Below the pieces are notes generated by a model. That model saw only the letters and a program-made list of their open reading frames with translations. It was not told the origin of the DNA and searched no databases. The translations under genes were made by a program, and so were the position numbers. This document shows, one piece after another, positions 1 to 7,646 of a stretch of DNA of 64,000 nucleotides (its first letter is position 1; each line of letters begins with the position of its first letter). Source of the DNA: Nocardioides sp. URHA0032 (GTDB lineage Bacteria > Actinomycetota > Actinomycetes > Propionibacteriales > Nocardioidaceae). The DNA lies in NCBI RefSeq assembly GCF_000620645.1, contig NZ_KK211160.1, positions 310,001-374,000 on the forward strand, written 5' to 3'.

Positions 1-1336
1 TCGCCTCGACCGGGGCGCCGAGCAAGGCGTCGGGGTGGCTGACCAGGTAGGTGTCCAGCGGGTCGTCACGCGCGACCAGCACGCCGAGCGCATCCTGCGC
101 GCCCCGGCCGGCGCGGCCGACCTGCTGCCACAGCGCGGCACGGGTGCCGGGGAAGCCCGCCATCAGGACGGCGTCGAGGCCGCTGATGTCGATGCCGAGC
201 TCGAGTGCGTTGGTCGCGGCCAGCCCCGTCAGCTCGCCGCGGCGCAGTGCCTCCTCGATCGAGCGGCGCTCCTCGGGCAGGTAGCCGCCGCGGTACGACG
301 CCACCCGGCCGGGCAGCGAAGGGTCGACCTCGGCGAGCAGCTCGGCGGCGGTCATCGCGACCTGCTCGGCACCGCGACGCGAGCGGATGAAGGCGAGGGT
401 GCGGATGTCCTCCGCGACCAGGTCCGCGAGCAGGTCGGCGGTCTCCGACGACGCCGCCCGGCGCACGGGGGCGCCGTTCTCGCCGGTGAAGGACGTGAAC
501 GGCGGCTCCCAGAGCACCAGGGACACCTCGCCGCGCGGCGAGGCGTCGTCGGTCACCGCGAGCACGTCGAGGCCGGTCAGCCGGTGCGCGAACACCTCCG
601 GGTCGGCGACCGTCGCCGACGCGAGGACGAACGTCGGGGCCGCGCCGTACATCGCGCAGACCCGGCGCAGCCGGCGCAGGACGTGCGAGACGTGCGCCCC
701 GAAGACGCCGCGGTAGTGGTGGCACTCGTCGACGACGACGTACTGGAGCGAGCCGAGGAAGGACGTCCAGCGCGCGTGTCCGGGGAGCAGCGACCGGTGC
801 AGCATGTCGGGGTTGGTCAGGATGTACTCGGCGTGGTCGCGTGCCCAGTCCCGCTGGTCGCGGCTGCTGTCCCCGTCGTGGGTGGTGACCCGGACGTCGA
901 GGCCGAGGGCGGAGATCCCGGCGAGCTGGTCCTGGGCGAGTGCCTTGGTGGGTGCGAGGTACAGGACGGTCGCGCCGCGCTGGCCCCGGGCGCCGCGCGA
1001 GCCACGCACGGCCGACAGCGCGGGCAGCTGGTAGCCGAGGCTCTTCCCGGACGCGGTGCCGGTCGCCATCACGACGTGCTGACCGTGGTGCGCCGCGTCC
1101 GCCGCGGCCGCCTGGTGCTCCCAGGGGCGGGAGACCCCGCGTGCCGAGAACGCCGCGACCACGTCCGGGGCCGCCCAGTCCGGCCACTCGGCGTGTCGGG
1201 CGGGGCGTGCCGGCAGCACCTCGAGGTGGCGCAGCCGGTCCTCGCGGCCGGGTACGGCGGCGAGCCGCTCGACCACGCCGGCCACGCCGAGGGGTCGGGA
1301 TCCGAGCGCCGAAGTCACCTCGCCATTGTCCGCCAC
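1..1336 (-). CDS. DEAD/DEAH-box helicase, partial (C-terminus outside window)
   Basis: ATP-dependent nucleic-acid helicase of the superfamily 2 group that usually carries a C-terminal DUF1998 domain. About 445 N-terminal residues are visible and the gene runs off the left edge. Seen motifs: Walker A GTASGKS near residue 95, DECH (motif II) near 205, SAT (motif III) shortly after, and the motif VI sequence QQVGRAGR near 410. The GTG at 1336 was chosen as the first in-frame start before the conserved N-terminus; a GTG 18 bases further in is possible. The gene is divergent from the BldG-like gene, as I recall for the Streptomyces locus. Substrate and cellular role of this group are poorly defined; a DNA repair role is inference. 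Confidence 0.88.
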   Translation of the reverse strand, partial: MADNGEVTSALGSRPLGVAGVVERLAAVPGREDRLRHLEVLPARPARHAEWPDWAAPDVVAAFSARGVSRPWEHQAAAADAAHHGQHVVMATGTASGKSLGYQLPALSAVRGSRGARGQRGATVLYLAPTKALAQDQLAGISALGLDVRVTTHDGDSSRDQRDWARDHAEYILTNPDMLHRSLLPGHARWTSFLGSLQYVVVDECHHYRGVFGAHVSHVLRRLRRVCAMYGAAPTFVLASATVADPEVFAHRLTGLDVLAVTDDASPRGEVSLVLWEPPFTSFTGENGAPVRRAASSETADLLADLVAEDIRTLAFIRSRRGAEQVAMTAAELLAEVDPSLPGRVASYRGGYLPEERRSIEEALRRGELTGLAATNALELGIDISGLDAVLMAGFPGTRAALWQQVGRAGRGAQDALGVLVARDDPLDTYLVSHPDALLGAPVEA

Positions 1337-1529
1337 GGCACCGACAGGCCGGCCCGCGGGCAGCCCATGGGCAGTCGGTGGAGAGGTTCCCGGGAGCGGC
1401 GCGACCGGCCCGACTGTCCACTACTTGTGCACACAAGGGCGCGGGCGTGGTTTCATTGTGCAGGCCGGATGTCGGGGTTCACGCCGCGACGCCTCCGGCG
1501 ACCTGACCAGTAGGACCGGGGAGACATAG

Positions 1530-1868
1530 GTGGACCTGACTCTGACGACGCGCGACGCCGGTGGCAAGACCATCGTTGCCGTCGGGGGCGAGATCGACGT
1601 CTACACGGCCCCGAAGCTGCGCGACAAGATCACCGAGCTCGTCGCGAGCGGTGTCTACGACATCGTCATCGACATGGAGGAGGTCGAGTTCCTCGACTCC
1701 ACCGGCCTCGGCGTCCTCGTGGGCGGCCTGAAGAAGGTGCGCGCGCACGACGGCTCGCTCCAGCTCGTCTGCAACCAGGACCGGCTGCTCAAGATCTTCC
1801 GCATCACCGGGCTCGCGAAGGTCTTCGTGATCCACGACTCCGCCGACGCGGCGCTGGCCGGCAACTGA
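1530..1868 (+). CDS. bldG: STAS-domain anti-sigma-factor antagonist, BldG-like
   Basis: 112-residue single STAS domain. Proteins of this family bind and neutralise an anti-sigma kinase when unphosphorylated and are switched off by phosphorylation of a conserved serine; here that is the serine in DSTGLGVL near residue 57. Length and the VGGEIDVYTAPKLR and KIFRITGL segments match Streptomyces BldG closely from memory. The GTG start is preceded by GGGGAG. In Streptomyces the next gene encodes a partner anti-sigma factor, but here the gene is followed by a strong hairpin and then hppA, so the partner must be elsewhere. The symbol is by similarity only. Confidence 0.85.
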   Translation: MDLTLTTRDAGGKTIVAVGGEIDVYTAPKLRDKITELVASGVYDIVIDMEEVEFLDSTGLGVLVGGLKKVRAHDGSLQLVCNQDRLLKIFRITGLAKVFVIHDSADAALAGN

Positions 1869-1872
1869 CCTC

Positions 1873-1912
1873 CGCAACGGGCCCGTCGTCACCTGACGAC
1901 GGGCCCGTTGCG
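1873..1912 (+). terminator. Hairpin terminator after the STAS gene
   Basis: Perfect 18-base inverted repeat (1873-1890 with 1895-1912) around a 4-base loop, starting 4 bases after the STAS stop codon. There is only a weak T-rich tail (CATTTCTC). It probably ends the STAS transcript before hppA. Confidence 0.75.
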
Positions 1913-2043
1913 CATTTCTCCCCCGTCACCGGACCCCTTGTGTGGGTCGGGTCACATCCCGGTGCCCACCCGGGGCGTGCCATGCGTAGACTCCGGCGCG
2001 TCCGTGAGATCTGCATCACTCCATCTCTTCCAGGAGGAAGCGC

Positions 2044-4410
2044 ATGACGGGGATCGCTCCCGCTGTCGTCGAAGTCTCCGGAGGCAATCTCGTCCTGGTC
2101 ATCGTCGTCGCACTGATCGCGCTGGGCGCGCTCGCGATGGCGGCGATGTTCCGCCAGGAAGTACTTGCCGCCGGTGAAGGCACCGACAACATGAAGAACA
2201 TCGCCCAGGCGGTGCAGGAAGGTGCGAACGCCTTCCTGCAGCGGCAGTTCCGCACGCTCGCGGTCTTCGCCGCGATCGCGTTCGTCCTGCTGCTCGCGCT
2301 GCCAGCCGACGACGCCACGGTCCGGATCTTCCGCTCGGTGTTCTTCCTGGTCGGCGCCGGCTTCTCGGCCTCCGTCGGCTACCTCGGCATGTCGCTCGCG
2401 GTGAAGGCGAACCTCCGGGTCGCCGCCGCCGCGCAGGAGTCGGGCCGCGAGACCGCGATGAACATCGGCTTCCGCACGGGTGCCATGGTCGGCATGCTCA
2501 CCGTCGGCCTCGGCCTGCTCGGCGCGAGCATCGTGGTGATCCTGTTCCAGGAGCACGCGCCGCACGTGCTCGAGGGCTTCGGCTTCGGCGCCGCGCTGCT
2601 CGCGATGTTCATGCGCGTGGGCGGCGGCATCTTCACCAAGGCCGCCGACGTCGGTGCCGACCTGGTCGGCAAGGTCGAGAACAACATCCCCGAGGACGAC
2701 CCGCGCAACGCCGCCACCATCGCGGACAACGTCGGCGACAACGTGGGCGATTGCGCCGGCATGGCCGCGGACCTCTTCGAGTCGTACGCCGTCACGCTGG
2801 TCGCGGCGCTGATCCTCGGGTCGCAGGCGTTCGGCGACCAGGGCCTGGTGTTCCCGCTGCTGATCCCGGCCATCGGCGCACTGACCGCGGTCGCGGGCGT
2901 CTACCTGTGCAAGCCGCGCGAGGGCGAGAACGGCCTCGTCACGATCAACCGTGCCTTCTACGTCTCCGCGGCGATCGGAGCGGTCGCGAGCATCGTGCTC
3001 GCGCTGGTCTACCTGCCCACCGACTGGAACGACCTGGACAACGCCTCCGGCCAGGCCGCGGACATCGGTCCGGGCGTCTTCGCCGCCGGCGCCGTCGTCA
3101 TCGGCATCGTGCTGGCCGCCGCCATCCTGGCGCTGACCGGCTACTTCACCGGCACCGACTACCGCCCGGTCAAGGACGTCGGTAAGATGTCCCTCACCGG
3201 CGCCGCCACGGTGATCCTGTCCGGCCTCTCCGTCGGCTTCGAGTCGGCCGTCTACACCGCCGGCGTGATCGGCGCCGCCGTGTTCGGTGCCGCACTGCTC
3301 GCGGGCGGCTCGACCGGCCTCGCGCTGTTCGCGGTCTCCCTGGCGGGCTGCGGCCTGCTGACGACGGTCGGCGTCATCGTCGCGATGGACACCTTCGGCC
3401 CGGTCTCCGACAACGCGCAGGGCATCGCGGAGATGTCCGGCGACGTCGACGAGCGCGGTGCGCAGATCCTCACGGAGCTCGACGCGGTCGGCAACACCAC
3501 GAAGGCCATCACCAAGGGCATCGCGATCGCGACCGCCGTGCTGGCGGCGAGCGCCCTGTTCGCCTCCTACACCCAGTCGGCGTTCGAGTCCGTCCAGGAA
3601 GCCGGCGGCGGCGTCGGCGACGTGCTCGGCGACTTCCTGGTGTACGACGCCAAGCTCATCGTGGGCGCGCTGCTCGGCGCGAGCGTGGTGTTCCTGTTCT
3701 CCGGCCTCGCGATCAATGCCGTCGGCCGGGCCGCCGGCGCGGTCGTGTTCGAGGTGCGCCGCCAGTTCCGCGAGATCCCCGGGATCATGGAGGGCACCGG
3801 CCGTCCGGAGTACGGCAAGGTCGTCGACATCGTCACCCGCGACTCGCTCCGCGAGCTCGCCACGCCCGGCCTGCTGGCCATCCTGGCCCCGATCGCCGTC
3901 GGCTTCGGCCTCGGCGTGGGGCCGCTGGCCGGGTTCCTGGTCGGTGCGATCGTGACCGGCACGCTGATGGCGGTCTTCCTCGCGAACGCCGGTGGCGCGT
4001 GGGACAACGCGAAGAAGCTGGTCGAGGACGGCAACCACGGCGGCAAGGGCTCGGAGGCCCACGCCGCGACGGTCATCGGTGACACGGTCGGCGACCCGTT
4101 CAAGGACACCGCCGGTCCGTCGCTCAACCCGCTGCTCAAGGTGATGAACCTGGTCTCGCTGCTGATCGTCGCCGCGGTCGTGAAGCTGTCGGTCGGAGCG
4201 GACGAGAACGACCCGCTGCGGATCGTGATCGCGCTCGTCGCGTTCGCCGGCATCGTCGTGGCGGTCTACATCTCGAAGCGGCGCACGGTCTCGATGGGAG
4301 ACGACGAGGCCGGCCAGGCCGTCCCGCCGCCGCCCCCGCCGCCGGTCCAGGCCGCTCCGCCGAGCGACCCGGCGCCCACCCAGCAGTTCGAGGCGCCGAC
4401 GCAGCACTGA
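2044..4410 (+). CDS. hppA: Membrane-bound proton-translocating pyrophosphatase, K+-independent type
   Basis: 788-residue polytopic membrane protein that couples pyrophosphate hydrolysis to proton pumping across the cytoplasmic membrane. Diagnostic features: DVGADLVGKVE near residue 205, the acidic DNVGDNVGDCAG loop near 230, and GDTVGDPFKDT near 680, which bind Mg-pyrophosphate. The GNTTKA motif near residue 485 has lysine where K+-dependent enzymes have alanine, so this should be the K+-independent class. The C-terminus carries a proline-rich tail (a run of prolines, then PSDPAPTQQ) beyond the usual family end. The ATG is preceded by AGGAGGA. The gene is monocistronic between two hairpins. 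Confidence 0.96.
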   Translation: MTGIAPAVVEVSGGNLVLVIVVALIALGALAMAAMFRQEVLAAGEGTDNMKNIAQAVQEGANAFLQRQFRTLAVFAAIAFVLLLALPADDATVRIFRSVFFLVGAGFSASVGYLGMSLAVKANLRVAAAAQESGRETAMNIGFRTGAMVGMLTVGLGLLGASIVVILFQEHAPHVLEGFGFGAALLAMFMRVGGGIFTKAADVGADLVGKVENNIPEDDPRNAATIADNVGDNVGDCAGMAADLFESYAVTLVAALILGSQAFGDQGLVFPLLIPAIGALTAVAGVYLCKPREGENGLVTINRAFYVSAAIGAVASIVLALVYLPTDWNDLDNASGQAADIGPGVFAAGAVVIGIVLAAAILALTGYFTGTDYRPVKDVGKMSLTGAATVILSGLSVGFESAVYTAGVIGAAVFGAALLAGGSTGLALFAVSLAGCGLLTTVGVIVAMDTFGPVSDNAQGIAEMSGDVDERGAQILTELDAVGNTTKAITKGIAIATAVLAASALFASYTQSAFESVQEAGGGVGDVLGDFLVYDAKLIVGALLGASVVFLFSGLAINAVGRAAGAVVFEVRRQFREIPGIMEGTGRPEYGKVVDIVTRDSLRELATPGLLAILAPIAVGFGLGVGPLAGFLVGAIVTGTLMAVFLANAGGAWDNAKKLVEDGNHGGKGSEAHAATVIGDTVGDPFKDTAGPSLNPLLKVMNLVSLLIVAAVVKLSVGADENDPLRIVIALVAFAGIVVAVYISKRRTVSMGDDEAGQAVPPPPPPPVQAAPPSDPAPTQQFEAPTQH

Positions 4411-4443
4411 TCGGCCCGAGCACCGGCTGACGAGACAACCTGG

Positions 4444-4468
4444 CCCGCCCGAGGATCCCTCGGGCGGG
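4444..4468. terminator. Bidirectional hairpin between hppA and the Ig-like protein gene
   Basis: Perfect 11-base arms (4444-4454 and 4458-4468) around a 3-base loop, placed between two converging genes. It likely terminates both. Confidence 0.7.
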
Positions 4469-4473
4469 TCAGC

Positions 4474-6018
4474 TCATCTGCGGACCGTCAGCTTCACGAC
4501 CTTCGACGCGGCGCCCGCCACGGTCGCGGACCCGGCGTACACGGCCTTGAGCTTGTGCGCGCCCGGCTTCAGCCCGGTCAGTTTGACGACCAGCCTGCCG
4601 TGCCTGCCCTTCGCGAACGCCGCCTTCTTCAGCAGCTTCCTGCCGTCGTAGACCTTCACGCCGCCGGTGGGCGAGCCCATGCCCGGCACCTTGAGCACCA
4701 GCTTCAGGACCGCTGCCTTGCCCTTGTCGACCGTCTTCCTCGCGAGCGAGGCGGACAGCCGCGACGCGAGCTTCGCGACGTGCACCGGCGCGGTGGTGAA
4801 CTTCCCGGCCTTGTACGCCGGCCGGGTCGCGGTCACCAGGACCGTGAGGTCCTTGCCCACGTCCGCCTTGTCCACCTGGTAGGTCTGCGCCACAGCGCCG
4901 CTGATGGCGGTCCCGGCGCGCAGCCACTGGTAGGTGTACGACGGCGGCCCGGAGCCCTCGGTGCCGCCGGTCCACTGGCCGGGGTCGGCGGTGAGCAGCT
5001 TGCCCACAGCGCCGGTGCCGGTGACCCGCGGCTTCATCACGAACTGGATCGCGTCGCCGATCAGCGGCTGGACCGGGTCGCTGGTGATCGTGTTGTCCGT
5101 GAACCCGTCCTTGTGACCGGTCACCGTCACCGACACCGCGTGACCGAAGTCCGCTGCCGCCAGTGCGTACGTGGCGGCCGTGGCGCCCGCGATCGGGGCG
5201 TCGTCGCGGAGCCACTGGTACTTGCTGGTCGCATCGCTCGGGTCCCAGGTGGGCCCGGACAGCGTCAGCGTGGTCCCGACCTTCCGGGCGCCGCCGATCG
5301 TGACGTCGCCGGTCGGGCTGACCTGGGTGCCGGTGGCGAGCGGGATGTTCAGGGCATCCGTCACCACGGTGAGGCCGGGCACGCCGAGCAGCGCGCCGGT
5401 GACCTGCGCCGAGATCGCGTGACCGGCGTCCTCGAGGCCGGGCACGTAGGTCTGGCCGGTCGCGCCCGGGATCGGCGCTCCGTCGCGGAGCCACTGGTAC
5501 GACGTGGTCACGCCGGGCAGGCTCCACACCGGGTCGGTCAGCGCGATCAGCTGTCCCACCTCGGCGGACGCGGGCAGGCCGAGCCCGCCGACGAGCGTGA
5601 GGATCGTGTCACCGGGGTCCCCGGGGTCCCCGGGGTCACCCGGACCGGCCGGGCCGATCACCGGGACCGCGTTGCTGGTCCACGTGCAGCCGATGGCCCC
5701 GAGCAGCGTGACCGCCTGCTGCACCTGGATCACCTGGCCGGCGTCGGAGTCCACCGGCGTGTACGACGTCCCACCGCTCCGGAACGTGGTGCCGTTGCGC
5801 AGCCACGAGACCGAGCTGCTCACCAGGCCGAGGTCCCACGTCGGAAGGTCCGCGCTCAGGAGGTCGCCGACGGAACCGGTGCCGTCGAGGGAGCCGCCCG
5901 TGCTGCGCCCGTCGCAGAGTGCGCGGGCGGAGGACGGGCCGGCCAGGCCGACGGCGAGGCCGGTGGCGATCAGGACGGACACGAGCAGGGCGCCGAGGGC
6001 GCGTGAGAACCGAAGCAT
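4474..6018 (-). CDS. Secreted Ig-like repeat protein
   Basis: 514 residues from the ATG at 6018. The N-terminus (MLRFSRAL followed by a hydrophobic stretch ending PSSARA) is a signal peptide, so the protein is probably exported. It holds four related repeats, each with a core like YQWLRDGAPI..A....Y....D.G, the bacterial Ig-like pattern found in actinobacterial surface proteins. A short collagen-like GDPG stretch separates repeats one and two. The C-terminal domain (about residues 420-514) resembles a Big_3-type Ig fold. No sortase or anchor motif is seen. It stands alone, convergent to hppA. A surface adhesin or matrix role is a guess; no catalytic domain is visible. Confidence 0.8.
   Translation of the reverse strand: MLRFSRALGALLVSVLIATGLAVGLAGPSSARALCDGRSTGGSLDGTGSVGDLLSADLPTWDLGLVSSSVSWLRNGTTFRSGGTSYTPVDSDAGQVIQVQQAVTLLGAIGCTWTSNAVPVIGPAGPGDPGDPGDPGDTILTLVGGLGLPASAEVGQLIALTDPVWSLPGVTTSYQWLRDGAPIPGATGQTYVPGLEDAGHAISAQVTGALLGVPGLTVVTDALNIPLATGTQVSPTGDVTIGGARKVGTTLTLSGPTWDPSDATSKYQWLRDDAPIAGATAATYALAAADFGHAVSVTVTGHKDGFTDNTITSDPVQPLIGDAIQFVMKPRVTGTGAVGKLLTADPGQWTGGTEGSGPPSYTYQWLRAGTAISGAVAQTYQVDKADVGKDLTVLVTATRPAYKAGKFTTAPVHVAKLASRLSASLARKTVDKGKAAVLKLVLKVPGMGSPTGGVKVYDGRKLLKKAAFAKGRHGRLVVKLTGLKPGAHKLKAVYAGSATVAGAASKVVKLTVRR
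5612..5638. repeat. Three tandem 9-base units inside the Ig-like gene
   Basis: CCGGGGTCC occurs three times in tandem (last unit ends CA). It encodes the Gly-Asp-Pro linker of the secreted protein. Such arrays can change length by slippage. Confidence 0.7.
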
Positions 6019-6097
6019 GGCCGCGTGATGCCCGTCACAGGGGCTCCCCAATCTGCGGTCTGGACCATCGCTCAGGAACGCGGTCTAGTGTCGCCCC

Positions 6098-7561
6098 GTG
6101 AGTGCGCCGTCGATCTCGGAGCTGCCGCGTCGCCTGCGCGCGGCTCTGGTGATGGCCGGCTTCACCTACGACGGCGTCGCCGAGGTGCTGGGCCCGGTCG
6201 CGCAGGCCGCGCTGGCGCGCAACGAGACGACGCCCGGTCTCCGCCGTACGACGGGGGGCTGGCCGCTCGAGACGCTGATCCGGCTGTTCCTCCTGCAGGC
6301 GCCCGTCGAGCTCGCCGCCGCCCAACGAGCCCTGCCCGGGCTGGTCGACCAGCTGGTGGCCGAGGGCTTCCTCGAGCGGGCCGTCGGCGAGGTCGCGGCC
6401 CTGCTGGACGTGCGGCCGTACGCCGCCGACGACCAGCACCTGTGGGTGGCCAGCGACCTGACTCCCGGGCTGGACGGGGGCGCCAGCAGGGTCGGTCCCG
6501 ACCACGTGCTCGGGATCAGCTCGGCGTCGACGTCACTGGCCCAGCTGACCATTCGCGACCCGGTCGAGCGCTCCCTGGACCTCGGCACGGGTTGCGGGGT
6601 CCAGGCCCTGCACCTGGCCGGGCACAGCGCGACCGTGGTCGCCACCGACGTCAACCGGCGGGCGCTGTGGCTGGCCCGGTTCAACGCCGCGCTCAACGAG
6701 GTGCCCGCGGCCGTCGACTTCCGTGAGGGCTCGTTCTTCGAGCCGGTGGCCGGCGAGCGGTTCGACCTGATCGCCACCAACCCGCCGTTCGTGATCTCGC
6801 CGGCGACCGACGAGCGCCTCGTCTACCGAGACTCGGGGCTGCCGGGCGACCGGGTCGTCGAGGACATCGTGCGGGGCGCCCCGGACCACCTCGCCGACGG
6901 CGGCTGGTGCCAGGTGCTCGCCAACTGGGTGATCGCCCGGGGCGTCCCGTGGGACGAGCGGCTCGCCGGCTGGGTCCCCGAGGGCACCGACGCCTACGTC
7001 GTGCAGCGCGAGGTGGTCGACCCCGCGGCGTACGTGGAGCTCTGGCTCAAGGACGCCGGCCTGCACGGCTCGGTGGACTACCTGGTCCGCTACGACACCT
7101 GGCTGTCCTGGTTCGAGGAGCAGCGCATCGAGGCCGTCGGCTTCGGCTGGATCAACCTGCACCGCACGGGCTCCTCGGGGCGCGAGCTCCTGGAGTGGCC
7201 GTACGACGTCGAGCAGCCGATCGCGCCCGCGATCCGCGACTGGGCCCGGGCCGCCGCCACCCCGGTCGACCTCGACGCGCGGCTGATCGCGCGCACCGAC
7301 GTGCGCCAGGAGACGCTGGGGCCGCCGGGCGCCGAGGACCCGGAGACGGTGCTGTTGCGCCAGCAACGCGGCTTCCGGCGGGCCCGCCGGGCGGACACGG
7401 TGGAGGCGGCGCTGGTGGGCGCGTGCGACGGCGAGCTCACCGTCGGCCAGATCCTCGACGCGATCGCGCAGCTGCTCGGCCTCGACCCCGCCGGGACCCG
7501 GGAGCGCTACCTGCCGGTGGCCCGCGAGCTGGTCGCCGAGGGGTTCCTCACCGCTCGCTGA
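6098..7561 (+). CDS. Class I SAM-dependent methyltransferase with N-terminal wHTH-like domain
   Basis: 487 residues. The middle carries a Rossmann methyltransferase core: motif I DLGTGCGVQ near residue 162 and NPPF near residue 228, the signature of enzymes that methylate amide or amino nitrogens (PrmC, RlmG type). About 150 residues precede it, with leucine-rich helices that could be a winged-helix substrate module, and a further helical region ends the protein. GTG start at 6098. An orthologue sits between hppA and topA in other actinomycetes as I remember it. The substrate, whether rRNA or protein, cannot be read from sequence. Confidence 0.82.
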   Translation: MSAPSISELPRRLRAALVMAGFTYDGVAEVLGPVAQAALARNETTPGLRRTTGGWPLETLIRLFLLQAPVELAAAQRALPGLVDQLVAEGFLERAVGEVAALLDVRPYAADDQHLWVASDLTPGLDGGASRVGPDHVLGISSASTSLAQLTIRDPVERSLDLGTGCGVQALHLAGHSATVVATDVNRRALWLARFNAALNEVPAAVDFREGSFFEPVAGERFDLIATNPPFVISPATDERLVYRDSGLPGDRVVEDIVRGAPDHLADGGWCQVLANWVIARGVPWDERLAGWVPEGTDAYVVQREVVDPAAYVELWLKDAGLHGSVDYLVRYDTWLSWFEEQRIEAVGFGWINLHRTGSSGRELLEWPYDVEQPIAPAIRDWARAAATPVDLDARLIARTDVRQETLGPPGAEDPETVLLRQQRGFRRARRADTVEAALVGACDGELTVGQILDAIAQLLGLDPAGTRERYLPVARELVAEGFLTAR

Positions 7562-7646
7562 GCGGCCGCCCGGGAATGGCTTTCGCGCGGTTCGCGCTAC
7601 CGTGTCCAGCCGTACGTCAGAAAACACCCCAGGAGACAGAGGACCA

